A stretch of DNA of 64,000 nt, taken from the NCBI RefSeq assembly GCF_002939705.1, contig NZ_MDCB01000012.1, positions 2,711-66,710 on the forward strand. Direction: 5' to 3'. Positions 19,675 through 30,771 of the stretch are shown here, piece after piece. Position 1 is the first letter of the stretch; each line of letters opens with the position of its first letter. The notes beneath the pieces are model-generated. The model was not told the DNA's origin and did not search any database. It was given only the letters and a program-made list of their open reading frames with translations. The translations under genes and the position numbers were made by a program. Source of the stretch: Xanthomonas albilineans. GTDB taxonomy: Bacteria > Pseudomonadota > Gammaproteobacteria > Xanthomonadales > Xanthomonadaceae.

Positions 19675-20024
19675 GCGACAGTTCCCACTGGAGGATCGCC
19701 GGCCAGTCTAGTACGTTCTGACCACAGGGACTGAGCGTTCTCGGACAGCCCTGCCGGCGGCCCTGCTGGTGTCGGCCCGCGTTGGTCGCCGCCAATTGGG
19801 ATGCCCTGCGCATCGGTACCGACCGGGCAGCGGCGCTTCGGCTTTCCGGATCAGGTCTGCGCGGTGGAAAGACTGCCATCGAAGCACGACGTGGCGACGC
19901 TGTCGCTGGCATCGCCCGGGGCCTGAACGGTGGCTGCGCCTGGGCACGGGGCGTCGCCGCCCATTCATGTTGTGGGCATTCGCGCGGCGCTAGGGTTCTC
20001 GGTATTCATCTCCGGAGTGCAGAT
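19675..20024. other. 350-base spacer with no convincing gene
   Basis: A frame continuous with the next small membrane protein runs back to 19782, but it has no coding character and the downstream start at 20025 has its own ribosome-binding site. No terminator or repeat seen. Confidence 0.4.
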
Positions 20025-20288
20025 ATGTCCCCCGGCACCAAGCTCATAATGCGTTTGTATCTGCCGCCGGCGCTGTTAGCCTTGGGCGGTTTCCTGATCG
20101 CCGAAGTGCTGCTGCATTTCGCCACTGGCAAGCATGCGACGTGGCTGGCGCGCAGCGCCTCGCTGCTGAGCCTGGGGGCCCTGCTTGGCGCGACGGTGTG
20201 GGCGTTATGGGGCAGTTGGCGTGCTTGGCATCGGCAACGCTATGTCGTGGCTCCTATCCAGGCAGCGCCAGGAGAGGAGATGCCCTGA
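20025..20288 (+). CDS. Small membrane protein of unknown function
   Basis: An 87-residue protein with two predicted transmembrane helices (about 10-30 and 43-62), short loops, and a basic stretch WRAWHRQR after the second. CCGGAG lies seven bases before the ATG, which fixes the start. It heads a run of three small envelope genes on the plus strand (the next two are a DUF4019 protein and a MAPEG protein). I do not recognise a family. Confidence 0.7.
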   Translation: MSPGTKLIMRLYLPPALLALGGFLIAEVLLHFATGKHATWLARSASLLSLGALLGATVWALWGSWRAWHRQRYVVAPIQAAPGEEMP

Positions 20289-20350
20289 GCGGCGCGGCCT
20301 GCAGCAACGTAGACTGCGGGTCCCGTGATCGTTGCGTGCGAGCGTTGTCC

Positions 20351-20863
20351 ATGCCGATATCCGTGCTGTCGCATCGTCTGTTTGCGCTGTTGCTTTGGCT
20401 TGTGGTGCTGCCCGTGTCCGCGCAAACCGTCCCGTCCAAGCCGCCGGCCCCGTCCAAGCACGCCGTCGCGGCTGTGCCCGCGCCGGGGCCGCTGTCCAAG
20501 CAGGATGCGCAAATGGCCCAGGCCGGCCTGCGCGCCGCGCAACTGGTCGATGCTGGCCGCAGCGGCGAATTATGGGATGGCGCCTCGGCACTCGCCAAAA
20601 AGGCGGTGACGCGCGAGGCGTTCGTGCGCAATGTGGATACCGCCCGTGCGCGGCTGGGCGCGTTGCTCGGGCGTGGTGTCGCCAGCGTGGCCCGGGTGCA
20701 GTACGCCGCAGGCTCGCAGGTGCCTCCGGGGACTTACGTCAATATCAGTTTTCCCAGCCGCTTCGCCAATGCGCCGCAACCGGTGCGCGAGTTGGTGTCG
20801 CTGCGTCTGGACGAGGACAAAACCTGGCGTCTGGCCGGCTACCATGTCGGGCAGCCCGATTGA
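20351..20863 (+). CDS. Exported DUF4019-domain protein
   Basis: A 170-residue protein with a signal peptide (RLFALLLWLVVLPVSAQ). A Pro/Ala-rich linker (PSKPPAPSKHAVAAVPAPG) follows, then a folded part of about 120 residues whose shape (a helix with AAQLVDAGRSGELWD, then strands ending DKTWRLAGYHV) fits the DUF4019 family. It is probably periplasmic; the function is unknown. ATG at 20351; an upstream run has no better start. Confidence 0.75.
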   Translation: MPISVLSHRLFALLLWLVVLPVSAQTVPSKPPAPSKHAVAAVPAPGPLSKQDAQMAQAGLRAAQLVDAGRSGELWDGASALAKKAVTREAFVRNVDTARARLGALLGRGVASVARVQYAAGSQVPPGTYVNISFPSRFANAPQPVRELVSLRLDEDKTWRLAGYHVGQPD

Positions 20864-20899
20864 GTCGCGAGCTGTTGCCCGTTCCCGCCGGAGGTTCCG

Positions 20900-21292
20900 A
20901 TGATGAGTTTCGAAATCCGCATGCTCGCCTGGGCGATCCTGCTTGGGATCGCGCAATTGCTGCTTGCCGCTGCGTTCGTCACCGCGCAACGCGGCTTGAA
21001 GTGGAACGCTGGCCCACGCGACACCCCACAGCCGCCGCCAGCCGGCGTGGCCGGACGCCTGGAACGCGCCTTGCGCAATTTTCTGGAGACGTTTCCGTTC
21101 TTTGCCGCAGGTGTGCTGGCGGTGACGGCGCTGGGCAAGGGTAGTGCGCATACCGCGCTGGCGGCACAGTTGTATGTGTGGGCGAGGTTAGTTTATGTGC
21201 CGTTGTACGCGGTGGGTGTGCCGTATCTGCGCAGCCTGGCCTGGGTGGTATCGCTATGGTCGATTCTGCAACTGGTATGGGCGCTGTTCTGA
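20900..21292 (+). CDS. MAPEG family membrane protein
   Basis: A 130-residue, four-helix membrane protein of the MAPEG superfamily (membrane-associated eicosanoid and glutathione metabolism). Family features are RLERALRNFLETFPFFAA and ARLVYVPLYAVGVPYLRS. Bacterial members are mostly uncharacterised; some have glutathione transferase activity. CCGGAGG sits just before the start. It follows the DUF4019 gene by 36 bases, so they may share a transcript. Confidence 0.88.
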   Translation: MMSFEIRMLAWAILLGIAQLLLAAAFVTAQRGLKWNAGPRDTPQPPPAGVAGRLERALRNFLETFPFFAAGVLAVTALGKGSAHTALAAQLYVWARLVYVPLYAVGVPYLRSLAWVVSLWSILQLVWALF

Positions 21293-21523
21293 GCGCATTT
21301 GGTCGCGATGACGCCGATCGCAACTGCCGTCGCGTGCCATCCCGGTCCAGCTAGCCTGTTTGCGCTGGATAGCAAATCGCCTTGACGCGCGTTTAGCGCG
21401 TTGCCGGGACCACTTCGATCATCCCCCGCGCGCTGTGCGTGGCCGGGCGAGGCGGTTCATGCAAGCGCGCGTTTCACCGCGCACTTGGTTCAGCGCGTCA
21501 TCGTGTCCTTGCGCCGAGAGCGG

Positions 21524-21542
21524 CCACGGCTCGGTCCGTGGC
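21524..21542. terminator. Hairpin downstream of the S4-domain gene
   Basis: CCACGG, a six-base loop and CCGTGG pair within a GC-rich stretch, extendable by one more pair on each side. It is placed about 50 bases past the S4 gene's stop on the minus strand. No T run, so only a weak terminator candidate. Confidence 0.25.
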
Positions 21543-21588
21543 GCAAATCGTTACGGTTCTCGCGATGCCGGGGGCGAGCGGCGTGTGT

Positions 21589-21810
21589 TCAGACCTTGCC
21601 CAGCACCTGCACGTGCACGTCGCCAAGCTGCACTTTTTGACCTGCGCGCACCTTGCATGCCTTGCGCAGTTCGACCTCGCCGTCCACGCGCACCTGGCCT
21701 TCGCTGATCACGGCTTTGGCGGCGCCGCCGCTGTCGCACAGGCCGGTCAGTTTCAATAAGTGTTTGAGTTCAACGTAGTCGCTTTCTAATTGGAGATCGA
21801 TGGTTTGCAT
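21589..21810 (-). CDS. S4-domain RNA-binding protein (YbcJ-like)
   Basis: A 73-residue protein that is essentially one S4 RNA-binding fold: DYVELKHLLKLTGLCDSGGAAKAVISEG, then VRVDGEVELRKACKVRAGQKV. E. coli YbcJ is the closest named type. Such proteins bind structured RNA, possibly in ribosome assembly, but the target is unknown. It is divergent from the DEAD-box helicase gene, which also acts on structured RNA. Confidence 0.88.
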   Translation of the reverse strand: MQTIDLQLESDYVELKHLLKLTGLCDSGGAAKAVISEGQVRVDGEVELRKACKVRAGQKVQLGDVHVQVLGKV

Positions 21811-21952
21811 GATTGGGGCTCGGAAATCGATACCTATTGTCGATCATTCGCGAGCCGAACGTGTAGGTTGTCGGTGTCACGGCGAGTGTGCCGCTGGCAC
21901 GCCACGGTGCAGCATCGATGTCGTCGCGCCTGAACGGCTGCCTTCATCTGCT

Positions 21953-21982
21953 TTCGACATGTGAGCTGTCAAAGCGCACAAT
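21953..21982 (+). promoter_or_regulatory. Candidate sigma-70 promoter of the DEAD-box helicase gene
   Basis: TTCGAC (21953-21958), an 18-base spacer and CACAAT (21977-21982) lie about 50 bases before the helicase ATG. Both boxes are imperfect; this is a visual match only. Confidence 0.3.
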
Positions 21983-22030
21983 GGACTCCTTTGCGCTTGC
22001 CGGTTCTCTGCGGCGCCTCCGGAGTCTCCC

Positions 22031-24004
<1,974 letters not shown>

Positions 24005-24025
24005 TGCGCCGGGGGCGCCGCTCAG

Positions 24026-24053
24026 TGCACTCCCCTGCGCGACAGGGAGTGCA
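24026..24053 (+). terminator. Strong hairpin between the helicase and pseudouridine synthase genes
   Basis: TGCACTCCCCTG and CAGGGAGTGCA pair over eleven bases with a single bulged C and a five-base loop. It starts 22 bases after the deaD stop. No T run follows, so it may be a Rho-linked 3' end, a processing site, or a stabiliser rather than a classical terminator. Confidence 0.4.
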
Positions 24054-24135
24054 GGCCATCCGGCGCTTTCATCGCCGCTGCGCGTGATCGCCCGCCGTGC
24101 CTCGTCCCGAGTTCACCGTTCCCAGCCCCGGCACC

Positions 24136-24855
24136 ATGTCCACTCGTCTCAATAAACACATCGCCGAGAGCGGATTTTGCTCGCGCCGCGAGGCCGATCG
24201 GCTGATCGCTGCACGCCGCGTCACCGTCAATGATCTGCCTGGTGGGGTCGGTTCGGTGGTGGGCGAGGGCGATGAGGTCAAGGTCGATGGTCAGCCGCTG
24301 CGCGCACGCGCCAAGCACAAAGGCGGCCGCCATCACGTCTATATCGCGTTGAACAAACCGGTCGGCGTGACCTGCACCACAGAGCGCGAGGTCAAGGGCA
24401 ACATCGTTGATTTCGTCGGCCATGAACAGCGCATTTTCCCGATCGGGCGCCTGGACAAGGACTCGGAGGGGCTGATCCTGATGACCAGTAACGGCGACAT
24501 CGTCAACGAAATTCTGCGCGCGGAGAACCGCCACCAGAAGGAATACCTAGTCGCGGTGAACAAGCCGGTCACCGATGAGTTCCTGCGTGGCATGGCCCGC
24601 GGCGTGCGCGTGCACGACCAGATGACCCTGCCGTGCCGCACTGCGCGGATCGCCAAGTTCGGCTTCCGTATCGTGCTGGAGCAGGGGTTGAACCGGCAGA
24701 TCCGTTTGATGGCGGCGGCGTTCGATTACCGCGTCACCCAGTTGCGTCGCGTGCGCATCGACAACATCAAGCTCGGCGCACTCAAGCCGGGGCAGTGGCG
24801 CAATCTCACCGAACAGGAACTACGCGGGCTCCTGCCGCAGCGTCAGCAGTGGTAG
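24136..24855 (+). CDS. rluF: 23S rRNA pseudouridine synthase (RluF/RsuA family)
   Basis: A 239-residue RsuA-family enzyme. An N-terminal S4 domain (STRLNKHIAESGFCSRREADRL) precedes the catalytic domain with GRLDKDSEG, catalytic Asp107. The later LEQGLNRQIRLM is also diagnostic. The closest named type is RluF (U2604 of 23S rRNA); assignment between RluF and RluE/B-type enzymes is by resemblance. I chose the ATG at 24136; the frame is open to 24097. Confidence 0.85.
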   Translation: MSTRLNKHIAESGFCSRREADRLIAARRVTVNDLPGGVGSVVGEGDEVKVDGQPLRARAKHKGGRHHVYIALNKPVGVTCTTEREVKGNIVDFVGHEQRIFPIGRLDKDSEGLILMTSNGDIVNEILRAENRHQKEYLVAVNKPVTDEFLRGMARGVRVHDQMTLPCRTARIAKFGFRIVLEQGLNRQIRLMAAAFDYRVTQLRRVRIDNIKLGALKPGQWRNLTEQELRGLLPQRQQW

Positions 24856-24939
24856 CGGGCCAGCCGGCGTTGGGGCTGGCAACGGCCGCAGATTGGGCGA
24901 TACTGGGCAACGACATCTGCCCCCGTCTCTCTGTACACC

Positions 24940-26007
24940 GTGATCAAGCCTTGCAAGTCCGACAACGAAGCCGCGCGTCTGCGTGCCCTACACGCCCTGA
25001 ATATCCTGGATACCGAGCCGGAAGCCGCTTACGAGGATCTCGTCGGCATTGCCGCCAGCCTCTGCGATACCCCTTCGGCGCTGATCTCGTTGGTGGACGA
25101 GGAGCGTCAATGGCTGAAATCGCAGCGGAATGTCAATCTGCTGAGTACATCACGCGACGAATCCTTCTGCGGACATACCATTCTGTTGCCACAGCAGGTC
25201 ATGATCGTTCCCGATGCCGCCGAGGATCCGCGTTTCAAGTTCAACCGGTTGGTGACCGAGGGCGGTGTCCGTTTCTATGCCGGCGCCCCGCTGTTGACCA
25301 GCGAGGGCTTGGCGGTCGGCACGTTGTGCGTGCTGGATAACCGCCCGCGCACGTTGGATTTGAGCCAGGTGGCGGCGCTACAGGCGCTGTCGCGGCAGGT
25401 GATGCAGTTGATCGAGCTGCGCCGCACCAGCCATGCGCTGTCGCTGCAACTGCGCGAGCGCGAGTGGTACGAACAGCAGTTGTTGCGATACCAATCGTCG
25501 CTGGAGACGCTCAATGCCGACCTGCTCGAACAGGCGCGTACCGATCCGCTCACGGGTTTGCTCAACCGACGCGCCTACGCCACCGCATTGATGGTCGAGG
25601 TCGAGTCGGCGCAAGTGAATGCCGCAGCGCTCAGTGTGGCCATTCTGGATCTGGATTACTTCAAGAGCATCAACGATCTGCATGGTCACGACAAGGGCGA
25701 CGAGGTGCTGTTGGCGTTGGCGCAGATGCTGCGCGTGCATGCGCCGCCTGACTGCCTCGTGGCGCGCTACGGCGGCGAGGAATTCGCGATCCTGTTGCCG
25801 TGGATGCAGACGGAACAGGCGGTGCACACATGCGAAATGCTGCGCGAGGAAACGGGCCTGCTACGTCTCGGCGTGCCGCTCACCGCGAGTATCGGTGTGG
25901 CCACCTTGCGCGCCCCGGAGAGCGCCGAGCAGTTGCTCAAACGGGCCGATCAAGCGTTGTATCAAGCCAAGCGCGCCGGCCGCGATTGCGTGTGTCTCGC
26001 CGAATGA
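24940..26007 (+). CDS. GAF-GGDEF diguanylate cyclase
   Basis: A 355-residue cytosolic signalling protein. The GAF domain (about 25-165) includes the DEERQWLKS and CGHTIL segments typical of this stand-alone GAF-GGDEF class. A short coiled linker follows. The GGDEF domain starts at ARTDPLTGLLNRRAY and has the active-site sequence GGEEF at 278-282, so it should make c-di-GMP. No RxxD inhibitory site precedes GGEEF, so product feedback is probably absent. The start is a GTG at 24940, 84 bases after rluF. Confidence 0.9.
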   Translation: MIKPCKSDNEAARLRALHALNILDTEPEAAYEDLVGIAASLCDTPSALISLVDEERQWLKSQRNVNLLSTSRDESFCGHTILLPQQVMIVPDAAEDPRFKFNRLVTEGGVRFYAGAPLLTSEGLAVGTLCVLDNRPRTLDLSQVAALQALSRQVMQLIELRRTSHALSLQLREREWYEQQLLRYQSSLETLNADLLEQARTDPLTGLLNRRAYATALMVEVESAQVNAAALSVAILDLDYFKSINDLHGHDKGDEVLLALAQMLRVHAPPDCLVARYGGEEFAILLPWMQTEQAVHTCEMLREETGLLRLGVPLTASIGVATLRAPESAEQLLKRADQALYQAKRAGRDCVCLAE

Positions 26008-26022
26008 ACGCCGGGGTGGGAC

Positions 26023-26970
26023 TCAGTCCAGTGCGTTCTTCGCTTCGCTGGTGGCTAGCAATTCGGGATGTTGCACCCGTCTGGTACGGGTCAGCAGCGG
26101 GTGCAGGAACACGGTGCCCAGGATCACCGTCACGCCCAGGTAGAACAGCCCTGTGAGTTGTTTTTGTTCGTCCAGCAGCACGATCGCAAAGAGGATCGCG
26201 TAGACCGGTTCCAGGTTGGTGATCAACTGCACCGCGTAGGCGCTGAGTCGGCGCAGTGCCACCAGCGCCAGCGCGAACGGCAACAGCGTGCATAGCAGCG
26301 CCAGCGCCAGCAGCAACAAGGTGTCGTGCAGGCTCGGCAGCAATAGCAGCGGCCCGCTCAACGCTGGTAGTACCAACGGCAGTAGCGGTGCCAGCACGGT
26401 CAGGGTGAGAGCGCCTGCGCCCAATTCCACTGCGGTGACCGTGAGCGGATCGGCATGGTCGACCAGGCGCTTGTTGAGCGAACCGAAGGCTGCCACCAAA
26501 AGGGCCGATGTCGCGCCTACCACGACCCCGGCACGCATCCCATGCGGCACACCGCCGACCACCAGTGCCACTCCCGGCAGCATCGCCAGGCCGACCACCA
26601 GTTCGCTGGGGCGGAACGGACGCCTGGCCACCCACGGCTCGATCACTGCGGTGAACACCGGCGCCAGCGCGATGCAGGTCGCCGCGACCGAGGCATTGGC
26701 TAGTTTGATCGCGCCGTAGAAGGTCAGCCAGTGCAGGCCAACCAGGATGCCAACCACGGCGTAGCCCAGCGCCAGCTTTGCGCTCAGCGCGGCCAGCCCA
26801 CGCCATACACGTGGCACCAACGCCAATGCCACCACGACAATCAGCATCCGCCACCACACCAGCGGCAGCGCGGGCAGGGTGATCAATTTGCCGACGATTG
26901 CGGTCATGCCCCAGAGCAACACGCACAAATGAATTTGCAACTGGGCTTTGCTGGTGGGGTGTGCTGACAT
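26023..26970 (-). CDS. EamA/DMT-family transporter
   Basis: A 315-residue inner-membrane protein with about ten transmembrane segments arranged as two EamA repeats, the second starting near residue 155 (GVVVGATSALLVAAFGSLNKRL). The conserved NLEPVYAILFA near the C-terminal half is a DMT hallmark. These export metabolites or amino acids; the substrate cannot be told. It lies 54 bases after the kdgT stop on the same strand, so co-transcription is possible, though the two have no obvious functional link. Confidence 0.88.
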   Translation of the reverse strand: MSAHPTSKAQLQIHLCVLLWGMTAIVGKLITLPALPLVWWRMLIVVVALALVPRVWRGLAALSAKLALGYAVVGILVGLHWLTFYGAIKLANASVAATCIALAPVFTAVIEPWVARRPFRPSELVVGLAMLPGVALVVGGVPHGMRAGVVVGATSALLVAAFGSLNKRLVDHADPLTVTAVELGAGALTLTVLAPLLPLVLPALSGPLLLLPSLHDTLLLLALALLCTLLPFALALVALRRLSAYAVQLITNLEPVYAILFAIVLLDEQKQLTGLFYLGVTVILGTVFLHPLLTRTRRVQHPELLATSEAKNALD

Positions 26971-27024
26971 CCCGCTATTGTCGCGTAAAGCGTTGCATCG
27001 GCGCTGTGGTTGGCTGGCTTGGGG

Positions 27025-27999
27025 TCAGTGGCTGGTGTCCTGCTCGGCAGGCGTCGGTGCGATCCTGCGCGCGTACAGCGCAGTGAGCGGCGGTACCAGC
27101 AGCGAAGTCACGATCACCGAGGTCGCCACCAGGACGGTGGCAGCCGGGGCCGTCGCCTGGAATTGCGGGGCCATTGCCGCGATCAACGCCGGTGTGGCCA
27201 CGGCTGCGCCGGCGGTCCCGGAGGCGGCGATGCCGGCGCTGCCGCTGCCACCGCCCAACAGGCGGTCGGCCAGCAGCAGTGGGATGCCGGTGACGACGAC
27301 GACCAGCAGGCCGAGCAGGATCCCCGCCGGACCACCTTCGACGATGGCATGCAGATCTAACGTATTGCCCAGGGCGAAGGCGAAGAACGGAATCAGCGCC
27401 GGCACCGCGCGACTGAACAGGGTGCGCAGTTGCGGATCCAGATTGCCCAGTCCGAAACCCACCAGCAGTGGCAGCACCGCGCCTAGCAGCAAGCGCGGTT
27501 CGAACGTGGCGATGCCGGCGCTGCCCAGGATGAGCATGGTGACCAGCGGTCCCGACTCCAGCGACATCAACACCACCGCGCCAGCTTCGCCGGGGGCGCC
27601 GTACTGTTGCATGACCGAGGCGAACAAGCCGCCGTTGGTCATGTCCATTGCGGCGACCAGGGCTAGCACCGATAGGCCCTTCCACAAGCCCGCCTCGATC
27701 CCGTCCGGCGGCAGCAGATGTGCGCCGACGACCGCCACCAGCCATGCCACCCCGATCTTGGTCAGCAACAGGACCCCGGATTTGCGCAGCACCCGACCGC
27801 CAGCGCGCAGCTGGATCGACGCGCCCATGCAGAAAAACCAGACCGCCAGAATCGGCACGATGCCCGTGACCAACCCCTGGGTGAATCCGCCGAACCATGT
27901 GCCCACCTGCGGCCATACGCTATGCAGGGTTGCGCCAAGGAACAAGGGGATGAGCATCATGCCGCCGGGAATGCGTTCTACGGTCTGCTTGATCTGCAT
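27025..27999 (-). CDS. kdgT: 2-keto-3-deoxygluconate permease
   Basis: A 324-residue KdgT-family permease, beginning [18 protein letters not shown] as in KdgT. Other landmarks are [21 protein letters not shown] and [13 protein letters not shown]. It imports 2-keto-3-deoxygluconate, an intermediate of pectin and alginate breakdown, into the cell. I chose the ATG at 27999; a longer frame exists to 28113 but lacks family match. No catabolic enzymes for this sugar acid are adjacent. Confidence 0.92.
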   Translation of the reverse strand: MQIKQTVERIPGGMMLIPLFLGATLHSVWPQVGTWFGGFTQGLVTGIVPILAVWFFCMGASIQLRAGGRVLRKSGVLLLTKIGVAWLVAVVGAHLLPPDGIEAGLWKGLSVLALVAAMDMTNGGLFASVMQQYGAPGEAGAVVLMSLESGPLVTMLILGSAGIATFEPRLLLGAVLPLLVGFGLGNLDPQLRTLFSRAVPALIPFFAFALGNTLDLHAIVEGGPAGILLGLLVVVVTGIPLLLADRLLGGGSGSAGIAASGTAGAAVATPALIAAMAPQFQATAPAATVLVATSVIVTSLLVPPLTALYARRIAPTPAEQDTSH

Positions 28000-28326
28000 T
28001 GCGTGGGTCCAGTGGGAAAGTGAGGGAGAAGCCGCCACCGCGTCGGGTGTCGCGATCACCGCGTCGCGATTATTTGAGCGTTTTACCGCATCGTCGCGAC
28101 GTGTGGATGGCACCGGCAGGAGGTTGTCCGCACGCGTTCAGCCCGGCGCGGGCGAATCGGTCAGCTGCCGAACCGATGTTGTGCTGCGGTTCGCGTCCAC
28201 GATGCGGGTGACTTCACTCTCTGGCGCTGCCCTGGTTCCGTGTCCTGGCCTACACTGCGTTGTGTATCTGTTGTGGGAGGGGCTGTTGATGCGTCCGCGA
28301 CCATGTGTGGGTTCCCTTCAGGAGCG
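28000..28326. other. Spacer between divergent kdgT and the serine hydrolase gene
   Basis: About 330 bases with no ORF of coding character; promoters for both flanking genes should be here. I see no clear operator palindrome. Confidence 0.35.
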
Positions 28327-29916
28327 ATGGATTTGAAAAGTATGTCGATGGGCTGCGGCCTGCTGTTGGCGATGAGTGTCACCGCGCAGGCGCAGGCCCC
28401 CGCACTGCCGCCGTCGTTGCAGGATCTGGATGCGCGCGTGGAGCGTGTCCGCAAACAGTTCGACGTGCCTGGTATTGCCATCGCCATCGTCAAGGACGGG
28501 CAGGTGGTGCTGGAGCGTGGCTACGGTGTGCGTGAATTGGGTAAGCCTGAGCCGGTGGATGCGCACACCCTATTTGCGATCGCCTCCAATACCAAGGCGT
28601 TTACCGCTGCGTCACTGTCGATCTTGGCCGATGAGGGCAAGCTGAGTCTCGACGATCGCGTCATCGAGCATTTGCCATGGTTCCAGATGTCCGATCCCTA
28701 CGTGACGCGCGAGATGCGTGTGCGCGATCTGCTCGCGCACCGGAGCGGATTGAGCCTGGGCGCTGGCGATCTGCTGTTTTGGCCCGCCACCAGCTACAGC
28801 AACGAGGAGGTGGTGCGACGGTTGGCACATGTGCCGCTGAAAAGCGGTTTCCGCGACCGCTACGCCTACGACAATATTCTGTATGCCGTGGCGCAGAAGT
28901 TGATCGAACAGGTCTCCGGGCAGAGCTACGCCGCGTTCGTGCATCAGCGCATCTTCGTGCCTGTGGGCATGCAGGGCGCACGCATCAATAGCGACCACTT
29001 ACAGTTTGGCGATCAGGCGGCAATCGGTCATGCCAAGTTCGACTTTCGCCAGTTGCGCACGGTGGCGCCGTTGACCTGGTCCAATAATTCCGGTGCTGGC
29101 GGCATCTATGCCAATGTGCACGACATGGCCAAGTGGATGCTGGTGCAACTCGATGGCGGTCGCTTGCCCTCGGTCGACGGGCAGGAACGGCGCTTGTTCA
29201 GTGCGCAGCGCCAGCAGGAGATGTGGCAGGTCATCACTCCGATAGCAATATCCGAGCCGAGCGTGCCGGAATTGTTGCCGGCCAAGCCGAACTTCGCCGG
29301 CTATGGCGAGGGTTGGAGCCTGAGCGACTACCGTGGCACCAAGCTGGTCTGGCATACCGGTGGCTGGCCAGGCATGGTGTCGCGGCTGACGCTGGTGCCC
29401 GAGCGCAAGCTCGGTGTGATCGTGCTGACCAACCAAGAGGTCGGTGCTGCCTTCAATGCGATCACGCTGCAAGTGCTCGATGCCTACCTCGGCGCGCCGG
29501 CGAGCGATTGGACTGCGGCGTATGCCGCAGCGGTGGCCAAGGCCGATGCCGGTGCCGACGCGGACTGGGCCAAGCATGTGGCCGCGCGCGATACCGAGTC
29601 CAAACCCTCGCTGCCATTGGTCGGTTATGCCGGCACTTACCGCGACCCCTGGTATGGCGAGGTGATGGTGCGCCTAAATGGTAAAAGGTTGGAGTTGCGT
29701 TTCAGCAAGACCGCACAGTTGGTCGGCAGCCTGGAGCATTGGCAGCACGATACCTTCATTGTGCGCTGGCGCGATCGCTCGCTCAACGCCGATGCTTTCC
29801 TGACCTTTGCTCTTAACGCCGACGGCAAGGTGCGCGAGGCGCGCATGCAGGCAATTTCGCCTTTGACCGATTTTAGCTTCGATTTCCAGGATTTGGTGTT
29901 GACCCCAGTGCAGTGA
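28327..29916 (+). CDS. Exported serine hydrolase, beta-lactamase/PBP-like fold, with DUF3471
   Basis: A 529-residue exported protein. A signal peptide (GCGLLLAMSVTAQAQA) is followed by a class C-type domain with catalytic Ser87 and Lys90 (SNTK), Tyr181/Asn183 (YDN) and HTGG. The last 100 residues (YAGTYRDPWYGEVMVRL onward) match DUF3471. The fold includes esterases, D-aminopeptidases and PBP4-like enzymes, so true beta-lactamase activity should not be assumed. AGGAG stands only two bases before ATG 28327; ATG 28342 is also possible. Confidence 0.88.
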   Translation: MDLKSMSMGCGLLLAMSVTAQAQAPALPPSLQDLDARVERVRKQFDVPGIAIAIVKDGQVVLERGYGVRELGKPEPVDAHTLFAIASNTKAFTAASLSILADEGKLSLDDRVIEHLPWFQMSDPYVTREMRVRDLLAHRSGLSLGAGDLLFWPATSYSNEEVVRRLAHVPLKSGFRDRYAYDNILYAVAQKLIEQVSGQSYAAFVHQRIFVPVGMQGARINSDHLQFGDQAAIGHAKFDFRQLRTVAPLTWSNNSGAGGIYANVHDMAKWMLVQLDGGRLPSVDGQERRLFSAQRQQEMWQVITPIAISEPSVPELLPAKPNFAGYGEGWSLSDYRGTKLVWHTGGWPGMVSRLTLVPERKLGVIVLTNQEVGAAFNAITLQVLDAYLGAPASDWTAAYAAAVAKADAGADADWAKHVAARDTESKPSLPLVGYAGTYRDPWYGEVMVRLNGKRLELRFSKTAQLVGSLEHWQHDTFIVRWRDRSLNADAFLTFALNADGKVREARMQAISPLTDFSFDFQDLVLTPVQ

Positions 29917-30004
29917 GTGTGGGTTTCGGGATGTTCGCAAATCCGGTGCGGCTGCGCGTTGGTTGCAGCCGCTGCATGCTCCCGATGGTCAGTGGCTGAT
30001 CAAT

Positions 30005-30055
30005 CGCAAGCGCGCTTTGCGCGCTCGCAGGCCGGTACGGGCCTGATTGCGCCGG
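30005..30055. terminator. Two adjacent short hairpins after the serine hydrolase gene
   Basis: AGCGCGC with GCGCGCT, then CAGGCC with GGCCTG, form two GC-rich stems between the converging serine hydrolase and cupin genes. No T run is present; a bidirectional 3' end is possible. Confidence 0.25.
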
Positions 30056-30066
30056 GCCAGGCATGC

Positions 30067-30771
30067 TTACAGCGACAGGCGTACGGTCGGTATGTGCCGT
30101 GTCTGCGTTTGTGGCGAGGCCATTAACGTGGCCACCGGTTCTGGTAGTAATTCGGTCAGCGCCGGAATATCGGCCTCGCCGGCCAGTACCTGCGTGCGCA
30201 ATGCTTCCGTCAATTCGCCGCCGGCTTCGTTGCTATGGCACGACAGGGCGAACAGTGTAGGGTGTCCGGCCTGCATGCGTAGTGGTGCGAATTGGTGCCA
30301 GGTGCCGCCTCCGAAGCGCACCGTGAAAAAACAGTCACCAGGCAATTCGACATGGCGCAAGGCAGTCAGGAAATGCGCTGGGTCTTGTGCGATCTGCATC
30401 GGCGATGCGGTGCTGAACCGCAACAGCGTGCCACCGCTGCCGGTGATCGCAGTGAACATGCGGTGCCCGGTGTGGCGGTGGAACGGATGTCCGGTATTGC
30501 CGACCACGAAGGAGAACAGTGCGGTCGATTCGCCGTTGGCGAAATCCGTGCTGGCCAGGCGTGCCGATGGTTCGTCCAGTTCATCGCGGAACTGCGGATG
30601 TGTGCTCTGGCGTGCGGATGTCTGAGCGATCAGTCGATCGCCGGCACCAGCGCCGAGTTGGGCGATCAGGATGACTTCCACAGGTAATCCGCCGCTGTAG
30701 GAGGGGAGGTGGACAGAGGGGAAACCGGCTTGCACGGCAGGGTGTTCGCGGAGTGGGACTGCGGTGGGCAT
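30067..30771 (-). CDS. Cupin-like protein of unknown function
   Basis: A 234-residue, probably cytosolic protein (no signal). The segment NTGHPFHRHTGHRMFTAITG followed by PGDCFFTVRFGGGTWHQF reads like the two halves of a cupin metal site (three histidines, then a His in WHQF). I do not recognise a named family. The ATG at 30771 has AGGACT upstream; a longer frame to 30873 has none. It stands alone. Confidence 0.65.
   Translation of the reverse strand: MPTAVPLREHPAVQAGFPSVHLPSYSGGLPVEVILIAQLGAGAGDRLIAQTSARQSTHPQFRDELDEPSARLASTDFANGESTALFSFVVGNTGHPFHRHTGHRMFTAITGSGGTLLRFSTASPMQIAQDPAHFLTALRHVELPGDCFFTVRFGGGTWHQFAPLRMQAGHPTLFALSCHSNEAGGELTEALRTQVLAGEADIPALTELLPEPVATLMASPQTQTRHIPTVRLSL

Noticed and set aside
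19782-20288. A 168-codon version of the small membrane protein
   Set aside because: The ribosome-binding site CCGGAG before 20025 and the composition of the upstream part favour the 87-residue protein.
28327-29916. Calling this gene an antibiotic-resistance beta-lactamase
   Set aside because: It has the SxxK/YxN/HTG set but also a DUF3471 tail found in esterase and peptidase relatives; resistance cannot be inferred.
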